Assembly: GCA_002699125.1 (NCBI GenBank)
Contig: PABI01000157.1
Coordinates: 1-49,711 of the forward strand
From: Anaerolineaceae bacterium
GTDB taxonomy: Bacteria; Chloroflexota; Anaerolineae; Promineifilales; Promineifilaceae
Direction: 5' to 3'
DNA length: 49,711 nucleotides
Under the pieces are notes generated by a model, which was not told where the DNA came from, ran no database searches, and saw nothing but the letters and a program-made list of their open reading frames with translations. Position numbers and translations under genes: made by a program. Below, one piece after another: positions 38,381 to 45,547 of the stretch; within the stretch, counting starts at the first letter, position 1; each line of letters begins with the position of its first letter.

Positions 38381-39334
38381 ATGACAACTTCACAAATTGA
38401 CCCCAACGTTTACCAGGCGGCAAGAGAAACGGCCGTACTCACCGACCGCAGCGACCAAGGCACGATCATCATCAGCGGCGAAACGCGCTTTGACCTACTC
38501 AACCGCATGTCTACCCAAAAAGTGATGTCTATGAACAAAGGCGAAGGCACCGCCACGATTCTGACCACCGACATCGGCCGAATCATCGACCGACTGCTGC
38601 TTTACGCCACCAGCAGCACCATTTACGCCCTCACCAGCGAAAACAACAGTGACGCCATCGCCCGTTACTTGATGCGCTTTGTCTTCTTCCAGGATGATTT
38701 TCAGATGCAGGACATCAGCAAAGATACGGTGGTGTTTGGCGTGTACGGACCACAGGCGCGGCAAAAAGTGATCGAGACAGGGTTCACCGATGAGGAACTG
38801 CCGCTGCACCATTGGCGGCAAACTAAGTTTGGTGAGGTGACCGCCTATCTGCACCGTACTGATCCCATTCATGGGGATGGTTACTTCATTCTTGGCGAAG
38901 AAAAGGACCGGGAAGCGCTGTGGCAGCGGCTGCTGGACACCGGCCTGGCAGTGGCCGATGCTGCCGCCTTCGATTATCTGCGCATTAAGGCCGGGCTGCC
39001 CCGCTTTGGCCATGAACTGACGGGTGATTATATTCCGCTGGAAGCCAATTTGTGGGCCGACGTGTCGTTTAACAAGGGGTGTTACATCGGCCAGGAGATC
39101 ATCGCCCGCATGGAAAGCCGGGGCAAGCTGGCCAAGCGGTTGGTGCAATTCACGGCTGACGCGCCACTGGAAACAGGCAGCAGCCTTCAGGCAAATGGCA
39201 AAAATGCGGGGACGGTGACATCTACGGCCGTTGGCCCCAATGGCGCAATTGGACTGGGCTATGTAAAAACGGCCGTTTTAGAAGCAGAAAAGGAATTGGT
39301 TGTGGGAGATACGGCCGTTCACCTCAAACAGTAA
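38381..39334 (+). CDS. ygfZ: Folate-binding Fe-S cluster assembly/repair protein YgfZ (GcvT-like)
   Basis: 317 residues. GcvT-like fold ('RSDQGTIIISGETRFDLLNR', 'ATILTTDIGRIIDRLLLYAT') and the diagnostic YgfZ motif K232-G-C-Y-I-G-Q-E239 in 'SFNKGCYIGQEIIARMESRG'. The Cys (C234) is essential in the family, which helps form or repair Fe-S clusters in a tetrahydrofolate-dependent way. The C-terminal barrel ends the protein ('NGAIGLGYVKTAVL'). Three ACGGCCGT octamers lie in the last 110 bases. Cotranscribed with the DinB-like gene; the partner of that pairing is unexplained. Confidence 0.93.
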   Translation: MTTSQIDPNVYQAARETAVLTDRSDQGTIIISGETRFDLLNRMSTQKVMSMNKGEGTATILTTDIGRIIDRLLLYATSSTIYALTSENNSDAIARYLMRFVFFQDDFQMQDISKDTVVFGVYGPQARQKVIETGFTDEELPLHHWRQTKFGEVTAYLHRTDPIHGDGYFILGEEKDREALWQRLLDTGLAVADAAAFDYLRIKAGLPRFGHELTGDYIPLEANLWADVSFNKGCYIGQEIIARMESRGKLAKRLVQFTADAPLETGSSLQANGKNAGTVTSTAVGPNGAIGLGYVKTAVLEAEKELVVGDTAVHLKQ

Positions 39335-39339
39335 CCCCA

Positions 39340-39395
39340 AACCTCCCGCTGGTTCCCAACAAGACGAAGGCCATTTACGAAACCAGCGGGAGGTT
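39340..39395. repeat. Perfect 15-bp inverted repeat between convergent genes
   Basis: AACCTCCCGCTGGTT (39340-39354) and AACCAGCGGGAGGTT (39381-39395), 26-base loop. Related in sequence to 2536-2587. It could terminate ygfZ, although no T-run follows. Confidence 0.8.
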
Positions 39396-39403
39396 GAAGA
39401 GAC

Positions 39404-40666
39404 TCAAACAGTAAACGCCAATGTTGTGCCCGTGGCCAGAATCAGCAAAAAGCCGGGCAGCAGCGCCCGCCGCAAAGCAGTCGATCCGCTGCTGAGCACA
39501 ATGCCCCCTTTGACCACCGTGTTAGACATGGTCGCCAGCACAATGGCCCGCGCCGCCGTGGACAGTTCCAGATTGCCGCTGCTGCTCAACTCGGCCATCG
39601 ACAATGTGATCGCATCCACATCGGCCAGGCCAGATAAAATGCTGGAAAGATAAACCCCCGTCTCGCCAAAATAAAACTGCGCTGCCCGAGCCACCAGCAA
39701 AATGAGGCCGTAGAGCAGGCCAAACGTAATCGCCGGACCTAGCTCAAACGGATTGGAGACGGTAACACCGCCTGCCTCGCTGCTGCGTGGAGCAAAGTAA
39801 AGATAAGCGCCATAAGCCAATCCGGCCAGACCCGCTGCTGAAACTGGCAGCCAAACCACGCCCAGCAAGGGCAAATTTGTCACCGCCACTTCCACCAAAA
39901 CCCGGCCAAACATAATCGTCCAGGCAATGAGAATGGCCAGGGCAAACGGTTTGGCCAGCTCGCTTTCTTTTTGGCTGCGTTGGGAGAAGCTGAGGGTAAC
40001 GGCCGTACTCGAAGCCAATCCACCCAGCAAACCCGTCAGCCCAATCCCCTGCCTTGACCCGACCAGCTTGATGAGTATATACCCCAAAAAGCTGATGCCG
40101 GAAATGAGCACCACCATCCACCAGATTTTGTATGGATTCAGCACGTCAAACGGGGGCGGGCCAAACGACTGGTTGGGTAGCACAGGCAGAATGATGGCCG
40201 TGATGATGGCAAACTTGAGCGTAGCCACGATATCTTCGCGGGTGAGGCGTTCAGCAAAGCCGTGCAGCTCCAGCTTAAAGGAGAGCAGCGCGGTGGTGAC
40301 CACACCCAGGGCAACGGCCAGAGCTATCTGGTCCCAAAAGCAGAGCGCCCCGGCTAGCAGCACAATCATTGCTGCTACTTCGGTGGTCATGCCCACGTTG
40401 CCACGTGCGCCGGTGATGACATAGGCAGCCGTAATCAGCGCCCCTAGCGGCAGAATGATGCCAATGAATGCCCAGGGCAAGCCTAACTGGTCGGCAACAA
40501 AAGCGGCCGTGCAGCCCGCCAGACTGAGCAAAGAAAAAGTGCGCACTCCGGCAAACATTTCACGCCGCCGATCAGCTACATCATCGGCTACAGCTTCGCG
40601 CTGTAAACCCACCAGAATGCCAATAAAAAGTGCAACGCCAAAACGATAAAAAAGTGTGTGAACCAT
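39404..40666 (-). CDS. MgtC/SapB-type N-terminus with DUF4010 membrane protein
   Basis: 420 residues, about 12 TM helices. The first 140 residues are MgtC/SapB-like: 'RFGVALFIGILVGLQREAVA', 'RREMFAGVRTFSLLSLAGCT' and 'VITGARGNVGMTTEVAAMIV'. The rest matches DUF4010: 'NPYKIWWMVVLISGISFLGY', 'GLTGLLGGLASSTAVTLSFS' and 'SGLADVDAITLSMAELSSSG'. Function unknown; MgtC relatives influence Mg2+ homeostasis and ATP synthase. An earlier in-frame start (40843) lies inside mutL and encodes non-membrane sequence, so the ATG at 40666, eight bases after mutL, is preferred. Probably cotranscribed with mutL. Confidence 0.87.
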   Translation of the reverse strand: MVHTLFYRFGVALFIGILVGLQREAVADDVADRRREMFAGVRTFSLLSLAGCTAAFVADQLGLPWAFIGIILPLGALITAAYVITGARGNVGMTTEVAAMIVLLAGALCFWDQIALAVALGVVTTALLSFKLELHGFAERLTREDIVATLKFAIITAIILPVLPNQSFGPPPFDVLNPYKIWWMVVLISGISFLGYILIKLVGSRQGIGLTGLLGGLASSTAVTLSFSQRSQKESELAKPFALAILIAWTIMFGRVLVEVAVTNLPLLGVVWLPVSAAGLAGLAYGAYLYFAPRSSEAGGVTVSNPFELGPAITFGLLYGLILLVARAAQFYFGETGVYLSSILSGLADVDAITLSMAELSSSGNLELSTAARAIVLATMSNTVVKGGIVLSSGSTALRRALLPGFLLILATGTTLAFTV

Positions 40667-40674
40667 GACAAATT

Positions 40675-42489
40675 TTAAATTCGGCCAAATTCCCTGGCCA
40701 ACTGTGCCACTGAAAGGTAAATAAAGGTCGGCTTCCCCTGGGGATCGGTAAACGGATCGGCGCATTTTTCCAGGTTGTGGATGAGCTGCTGCATTTGCGC
40801 CTGGGTTAGCGACTGGCCGGGACGCAGCGAGATGGTCTGGCAAACGGCCGTAACCAATCCCGCCTCTTCCACCACACCCTTACTTTGCTCCAATTCCGTT
40901 ACCATGGCTACTAGAAGCCTGGCCGGATCGCAGCTGGCCGCAATTTTGGGCACGGCCCGGACCATGAAGGTGTTGGGGCCAAACGCCTCTACCTGCAAGC
41001 CAACCCGCTCCACCGCCTCACGAAACTGCTCCAGCAGTTTGGCCTGGCTGGGGGAGAGGGTAACGGCCGTTCCCGTCGAAAGCGTCTGCACCGTCACCTT
41101 GTCCTCGGCCCACTCAGCTTGCAGCTGTTCGTGCAGCACCCGCTGGTGCGCGGCCTGCTGGTCGATGAGGAACAGCCCTTCCGGCCCCTCGGTGATGATG
41201 TACGATGCCCCTACCTGCCCCACCACGCGCATGATCGGCAACTGCGAATCGCTCTCTGCCTCCAGCGGAAGCGACGACGCTTCTCCGTTGTCGTCCGGCG
41301 CTTCCACGTCATCCAGCCAGCTCAACGCCAAATCGGCCTGCTCGCCGCTGCCGGAAATAAACGCATCCGGGTTGAGCGAGCCCATCCAGCCGGGCGAGCT
41401 GCCCGGCTCGTTGCTACCCAGTGCCCAGGCGGACATTTGCCGCGTGGGGGCGTCGGCCACCAGGGTCTGGCGCACGGCTCGCTGCACCGTGCCAAACGGC
41501 GCTTTGCCCTGACGGAAGCGCACCTCGGTTTTGGTGGGATGCACATTGACGTCCACGTCTTCCGGCGGCAGCTGCATAAAAATGAGCCCCAGAGGATACC
41601 GCCCCGAGGGCAGCAGGGTGTGGTACGCCTGGATAACGGCGTAGGTAAGCTGCGTGTCTTTGACCCAACGGCCGTTCACAAACAGCGTAATTTGCCCCCG
41701 GTTGGCAAAATGCACGCCCGGCGGCCCAACAAACCCAGTCACTTCAATGTGGGAACGGGAACTGGAGATTGGAGATTGGAGATTAGACTCTTCACCTTCA
41801 GTCTCTACTCGCCAGTCTCTAATCTCTAAGAGCTGTCTAGCTATCTCCGGCCCATAAATCGCCACCAGCACATCGCGCACCTGGCCGCTGCCGCTGCTTT
41901 GGAAGGTGATACGGCCGTTGTGCGTCAACCGGAAGCGAATGTGCGGATAAGCCAGGGCGTACCGGGTAACAAATTCGTCGATGAGGCGTTTTTCAGTTGC
42001 GGCCGTTTTGAGGAATTTCAAGCGGGCGGGCACGTTGTAAAAAAGATTCTCCACGGCGATGACGGTGCCCTGCGGCGCGCCCACTGTCTCTCGATTTTCG
42101 ACCACGCCGCCGGCCAGCACCAGCCGGGTTCCGGCCGACTCGCCTTCGGCGCGGGAGACAATCGTCACCTGGCTGACGGCCGAAATCGCCGCCAGCGCCT
42201 CGCCGCGAAAGCCCAGGGTGCGGATGGCGTTTAAATCATCGATCGATTGCAGCTTGGAAGTGGCGTGGCGCATGAAGGCAGTTTCCACATCCTCGGCAGC
42301 GATCCCCTGACCATTGTCGGCAATCTGGATGCTCTCGCGCCCGCCCTGGCGCACGTCGATGTTGATAGTGGTGGCCCCGGCATCTATCGCGTTTTCTACC
42401 AATTCTTTGACGACGGAAGACGGCCGTTCCACCACTTCCCCAGCGGCAATTTGGGAGGCTAGCTGGTCAGACAAGAGATGAATCTTCAT
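40675..42489 (-). CDS. mutL: DNA mismatch repair protein MutL
   Basis: 604 residues. The GHKL ATPase domain has all motifs: E32-containing 'VVKELVENAIDAGATTINID', 'DNGQGI' (59-63), 'TLGFRGEALAAISAVSQVTI' (91-110) and 'VENLFYNVPARLKFLK'. A second domain includes 'ITLFVNGRWVKDTQLTYAVI' and 'VDVNVHPTKTEVRF'. The C-terminal dimerisation domain begins near 417. The endonuclease signature DQHA-x2-E-x4-E is here DQQAAHQRVLHE (443-454), with H and the first E both changed to Q. Residues about 229-246 are encoded by an intergenic-type repeat. MutL links MutS mismatch recognition to excision. No mutS in the window. Confidence 0.95.
   Translation of the reverse strand: MKIHLLSDQLASQIAAGEVVERPSSVVKELVENAIDAGATTINIDVRQGGRESIQIADNGQGIAAEDVETAFMRHATSKLQSIDDLNAIRTLGFRGEALAAISAVSQVTIVSRAEGESAGTRLVLAGGVVENRETVGAPQGTVIAVENLFYNVPARLKFLKTAATEKRLIDEFVTRYALAYPHIRFRLTHNGRITFQSSGSGQVRDVLVAIYGPEIARQLLEIRDWRVETEGEESNLQSPISSSRSHIEVTGFVGPPGVHFANRGQITLFVNGRWVKDTQLTYAVIQAYHTLLPSGRYPLGLIFMQLPPEDVDVNVHPTKTEVRFRQGKAPFGTVQRAVRQTLVADAPTRQMSAWALGSNEPGSSPGWMGSLNPDAFISGSGEQADLALSWLDDVEAPDDNGEASSLPLEAESDSQLPIMRVVGQVGASYIITEGPEGLFLIDQQAAHQRVLHEQLQAEWAEDKVTVQTLSTGTAVTLSPSQAKLLEQFREAVERVGLQVEAFGPNTFMVRAVPKIAASCDPARLLVAMVTELEQSKGVVEEAGLVTAVCQTISLRPGQSLTQAQMQQLIHNLEKCADPFTDPQGKPTFIYLSVAQLAREFGRI
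41761..41830. repeat. Intergenic-type repeat within mutL
   Basis: Three tandem GGAGATT units (about 41764-41784) and an inverted-type partner (AGTCTCTAATCTCT, to about 41827) lie in frame within mutL. The same GGAGATTGGAGA sequence occurs in the PTPS-related gene at 20357. Confidence 0.65.
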
Positions 42490-42543
42490 GGGGCCAATTG
42501 TACCACAGCGGCACGGCGAACTTGGAAAAAGAAATAGGACACA

Positions 42544-42597
42544 GATTTGCCTGATTTACCTGATCAAATCATTTTTATCAGGGTAATCAGGGAAATC
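42544..42597. repeat. Inverted repeat upstream of mutL
   Basis: Arms 42544-42564 and 42577-42597 (18 of 21 paired) with ATTTTT in the loop. It lies between the Nudix gene stop and the mutL start and may partly terminate the Nudix transcript. Confidence 0.7.
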
Positions 42598-42612
42598 AGC
42601 GTACCCATATTT

Positions 42613-43134
42613 TTAAGATTCCGAAAGTTTGGCTTTGAGTTGCTCGATGGCGGCACGGGTGGAGGCAAAGGCAATTTCGGGCAGATCGTCCGGGGCAAAG
42701 AAGGCAGCGGCATCGGCATCGTCGCCGGCCTGGATGGTGCCGCCCAGCAGCCGCGCCTTGTACATGATGAAGATTGACGCGCCGCCCTGCCCCGGTGGAT
42801 TTTGGTAGACGCCAATCAAATCTTCGATGGCAACGTGCAGGTTGGTTTCTTCGAGCGCTTCGCGCACGGCCGTTTTCTCCGGGTCCTCGCCATGATCCAA
42901 AAAACCAGCGGGGATGCTCCATTTGCCAATTGCCGGGTGCATGGTGCGGCGCACCAGCAAAATTTTACCTTCATGCACCACAAATACGCCCACGCCCACT
43001 TTGGGATCAGTAAAATGAATAAAGCCGCAGCTGGGGCAAACCCGGCGCGGCTTGTCATCTACAGGCCGCGTTTCCATCAGCGTGGCGCAGCGGCTGCAAA
43101 ATTTCACGGCTTCAGGGGCAGAGGGGATGGTCAT
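42613..43134 (-). CDS. Nudix hydrolase with N-terminal zinc ribbon (NudC-like layout)
   Basis: 173 residues. Zinc ribbon C13-x2-C16 and C33-x2-C36 ('KFCSRCATLM', 'RRVCPSCGFIHFTDPK'). The Nudix box follows, 'GFLDHGEDPEKTAVREALEE' plus TNL, with the G-x5-E-x7-R-E-U-x-E-E pattern complete (E92, E95, E96). It hydrolyses a nucleoside diphosphate linked to another group; the ribbon plus Nudix layout resembles NADH pyrophosphatase, but the NudC SQPWPFPxS signature is absent, so the substrate is open. It lies upstream of mutL on the same strand, separated by an inverted repeat. The ribosome site is weak. Confidence 0.9.
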   Translation of the reverse strand: MTIPSAPEAVKFCSRCATLMETRPVDDKPRRVCPSCGFIHFTDPKVGVGVFVVHEGKILLVRRTMHPAIGKWSIPAGFLDHGEDPEKTAVREALEETNLHVAIEDLIGVYQNPPGQGGASIFIMYKARLLGGTIQAGDDADAAAFFAPDDLPEIAFASTRAAIEQLKAKLSES

Positions 43135-43153
43135 TTTGGTTACGGTAGGGTCA

Positions 43154-43181
43154 GTAGGGTCAAGGCATGCCTTGACCCTAC
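43154..43181. repeat. Perfect 28-bp palindrome
   Basis: Halves 43154-43167 and 43168-43181 are exact reverse complements with core GGGTCAAGGCATGCCTTGAC. A partial direct copy (GGTAGGGTCA) precedes it. It lies between the anti-sigma gene and the Nudix gene. Confidence 0.9.
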
Positions 43182-43185
43182 ATTA

Positions 43186-44205
43186 TCATCGTTGCCTACG
43201 GGCATAGAGAGTGAGGCCGGCCAGCAGGAGCAGCAGCCCGCCCAGCCCAATTTGCAGCATCAGCAGCGGATCAAACAGCGGTTCGCCCTCTAGTTCTTGA
43301 ACTTGTTCTTCAGGCAAAACGGCCGTTGTCTCGGCAGTGGTCGTATCGTCTTCCGTCTCTGATACATCAGCTACGGCGTCGTTGGCGGCTTCACCACCTG
43401 CTACCTGGTCCATATCCCGCTCGGGCAGCGGCGTGGGTGGCGTGACGCGGGGCAAAGTAGACACTGTCGGCGTTGGTGAAATGGTGGCCGTGGGCTGGAC
43501 GACTGGCTCGACCGCTGTTACGCCATCTTCGGCCGTATCCTCTTGAAGAGATTCCACCGGGCTGGGAACGACGGTGGCCTCCGGCGCAGGCGGGGCCGCC
43601 TCTTCTTCGGCTGCCACTTCTTCCTCGACCATTTCCTCGGCTGCTTCTTCGGTATCTTCATCCGATGTGGCTATTTCTGCCTCGGCAAATTCGTCCATAG
43701 CCTCTTCTTCAACAGCAGGTGCTTCCGCATCATCCGCAGTTTCTTCGGCCTCAAAAGCCAGCGTTTCGGTTTCTGTCACCACGCGGGTAACTTCTACTGA
43801 TTCCATCTGGGCCACATCGGCAGCAGGCTCAGAGGTAGCTGGTTCAGCACCGCCCAAATTGGTAAAGATGCCCGCCGCAAAAGCAAAGATCAGGAAGAAA
43901 GCCGTCATGGCCGTGGCGGCGCGGAGAACAGGATAGGCTTGTACCCAGGGCTGTCGGGCGGGACGGCCGTATTTAGCCGGGTCCAAAATAAAGTTACGCG
44001 GCACTTCCCGCTGCGGCAGTTGGCGCAGGTTTTGTTTAATCAGCAGCAGTTGTTCCACTTCCTGGCGCAGCGCATCGTCTTGAGCCATATCCTGCTCAAA
44101 CTGCTGCCGGGCGCGACCAGTCAGCGCCTCATCCAGGTAGGCTGCTACGGCCTCCTGCCGTTTTTCTTCGGCTGATTTCGTTAGGTTCCGCAAAAAATCG
44201 AACAT
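43186..44205 (-). CDS. Putative membrane anti-sigma factor
   Basis: 339 residues. The first 85 are helical and cytosolic ('VAAYLDEALTGRARQQFEQD', 'MAQDDALRQEVEQLLLIKQN'), resembling the zinc-less anti-sigma domains that follow ECF genes in Chloroflexota. The adjoining 'LRQLPQREVPRNFILDP' is a recurring motif there. TM helix 1 is at about 93-115, then roughly 190 residues of very acidic Glu/Ala and Thr/Pro sequence outside, and a second TM at about 313-331. It lies 99 bases downstream of the ECF sigma gene at 44305, in the same direction. It probably binds and inhibits that sigma factor until a signal releases it. Confidence 0.8.
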   Translation of the reverse strand: MFDFLRNLTKSAEEKRQEAVAAYLDEALTGRARQQFEQDMAQDDALRQEVEQLLLIKQNLRQLPQREVPRNFILDPAKYGRPARQPWVQAYPVLRAATAMTAFFLIFAFAAGIFTNLGGAEPATSEPAADVAQMESVEVTRVVTETETLAFEAEETADDAEAPAVEEEAMDEFAEAEIATSDEDTEEAAEEMVEEEVAAEEEAAPPAPEATVVPSPVESLQEDTAEDGVTAVEPVVQPTATISPTPTVSTLPRVTPPTPLPERDMDQVAGGEAANDAVADVSETEDDTTTAETTAVLPEEQVQELEGEPLFDPLLMLQIGLGGLLLLLAGLTLYARRQR

Positions 44206-44237
44206 GTTTTACACTAAAGCGAGTTTGCCAGTGTGCC

Positions 44238-44289
44238 AGTTTGCGAGTTATATGCACTCGCTTACTCGCCACTCGCCTACTTGCAAACT
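44238..44289. repeat. Imperfect inverted repeat AGTTTGC...GCAAACT with CTCGC copies
   Basis: Between the sigma and anti-sigma genes. Arms 44238-44244 and 44283-44289 enclose repeated ACTCGC motifs. A common intergenic repeat type. Confidence 0.6.
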
Positions 44290-44304
44290 AAATTTTCAAT
44301 ATGG

Positions 44305-44898
44305 TTACTCACCCTGTAAACGATAATTAGCCGGTAAAAGTTCCTTAAAGCCCTGTAAACAGTCGCGCAGCTTAGACCTGGCCCGGCTGACGCGAGATTT
44401 CACCGTGCCCAGCGACACGTCAGTGATGTCGGCAATGGCATTGTAATCATACCCTTCGACGTCGCAGAGAACGGCCGTAATCCGTTGGTCATCTGGCAAG
44501 CTTTGCAGGCATTCCTCGATGGCCTCAATCAGCTCCATCTGCTGCTGCCGCTTCTCCGGCCCAATGGCTGGATCGCGCAAAAAGGCAAATGATTCCTGGT
44601 TATCGTCTGTGATTCTTTCTAAAGAAGATTGGGGGCGGCGTTTACGACGGCGCAGCTCGTCGTAGCAGCCATTGGTAGTAATACGCAGCAGCCACGCCTT
44701 GAAGTCGCCGCCGCGAAATTTGTTTAGCGCTTGGTAAGCAGAAATGAACGCCTCTTGCGCTGCATCTTCCGCCGACTGGGGATCGCCCATAATGCGGTAG
44801 GCAACGTTGTACACTACCTGCTGGTAGTGCAACACAAGCGAGTTATACGCTTGAACGTCTCCTTTTTGGGCCTGCTCTATGAGGGCAACTTCATCCAT
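44305..44898 (-). CDS. ECF RNA polymerase sigma factor (SigW/RpoE-like)
   Basis: 197 residues, the standard length. Region 2: 'YNSLVLHYQQVVYNVAYRIM', 'GDPQSAEDAAQEAFISAYQA' and 'FRGGDFKAWLLRITTNGCYD', ending 'ELRRRKRRPQSSLE'. Region 4: 'LIEAIEECLQSLPDDQRITA' and 'YNAIADITDVSLGTVKSRVS', then 'RARSKLR'. It directs polymerase to stress-type promoters and is likely held by the membrane protein encoded downstream. The frame is open further upstream, but that extension overlaps the tRNA gene region, so the ATG at 44898 beginning 'MDEVALIEQAQKGD' is chosen. No clear ribosome site. Confidence 0.94.
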   Translation of the reverse strand: MDEVALIEQAQKGDVQAYNSLVLHYQQVVYNVAYRIMGDPQSAEDAAQEAFISAYQALNKFRGGDFKAWLLRITTNGCYDELRRRKRRPQSSLERITDDNQESFAFLRDPAIGPEKRQQQMELIEAIEECLQSLPDDQRITAVLCDVEGYDYNAIADITDVSLGTVKSRVSRARSKLRDCLQGFKELLPANYRLQGE

Positions 44899-44948
44899 AT
44901 TGACAGATAAAAAACCATGAACTATACTCCCGCACGTCCTGAAATTTG

Positions 44949-45030
44949 GCCGAAGTGGCGGAACTGGCAGACGCGCACGACTCAAACTCGTGTTCCTTCG
45001 GGAGTGTGGGTTCGATTCCCACCTTCGGCA
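44949..45030 (+). tRNA. tRNA-Leu (anticodon CAA)
   Basis: 82 bases without encoded CCA. Acceptor GCCGAAG/CTTCGGC plus discriminator A. D-arm region GGCGGAACTGGCAGACGC. Anticodon stem CACGA/TCGTG with loop CTCAAAC, giving CAA (reads UUG). Long class II variable arm (GTTCCTTCGGGAGT). T-arm GTGGG-TTCGATT-CCCAC. Confidence 0.96.
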
Positions 45031-45057
45031 TTGATCACCAAGTTAAACTTGATGATT

Positions 45058-45098
45058 ATCCAACAAAGCTGTTGGATTATAAGCCCCGCTAAGGGGCT
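45058..45098. repeat. Two short hairpins downstream of tRNA-Leu
   Basis: ATCCAAC/GTTGGAT (45058-45064 with 45071-45077) and AGCCCC/GGGGCT (45082-45087 with 45093-45098). Neither is followed by a T-run, so tRNA termination or processing is only a guess. Confidence 0.45.
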
Positions 45099-45163
45099 GG
45101 GCAAATACAAAGGGTTGCTCGGTAGCGGGTAGCTCTTTTTTTATGTCAATCGGAAACGGCCGT

Positions 45164-45547
45164 ATGAAACGCTTACCCACCCCAATCTTTGTTTTGCTTG
45201 GCCTGGCCATCGGCGTGGGTCTGGGGCTGGCCATTGGCTGGGTATTCTGGCCCACCGAATTCACCGACGCCAATCCCACCGTGCTGGAAGACAGATATCG
45301 TCGTGACTATGTACTGCTCATTGCCGACGGCTACGCTTTGGACAACAATCTGGCGGCGGCCCAGCAGCGCATTGAAGAGTTAGGGGAAGACGGGCCACAA
45401 TACGTTCTCCAGGTGCTGATTGAGATGATTTTGCGGCAGGATGATGAGGGGGCTATCCGGCGGTTGACACGGCTGGCCAGCGACATCGGCCAGTACACCC
45501 CTGCCATGGATCCGTACCTGCCCAGCACGCCGGAGGCGGCACCATGA
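45164..45547 (+). CDS. Membrane-anchored protein, first of a paralogous pair
   Basis: 127 residues. An N-terminal TM helix ('PIFVLLGLAIGVGLGLAIGW') is followed by an outside helical part: 'VFWPTEFTDANPTVLEDRYR', then 'RDYVLLIADGYALDNNLAAA' and 'QQRIEEL'. The same pattern occurs in the next gene ('VIFTDASPARFSEQYREEYI', 'LVSQSYAVNENWPLAQQRLA'), so the two are paralogues. No known family recognised. The ATG at 45164 directly follows an ACGGCCGT; an ATG at 45143 is possible but lacks a ribosome site. It overlaps the next gene by four bases (ATGA), implying coupled translation. Confidence 0.78.
   Translation: MKRLPTPIFVLLGLAIGVGLGLAIGWVFWPTEFTDANPTVLEDRYRRDYVLLIADGYALDNNLAAAQQRIEELGEDGPQYVLQVLIEMILRQDDEGAIRRLTRLASDIGQYTPAMDPYLPSTPEAAP

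Noticed and set aside
44899..44985. N-terminal extension of the ECF sigma factor to 44985
   Set aside because: It would overlap tRNA-Leu on the other strand and is not similar to sigma region 1 or 2.
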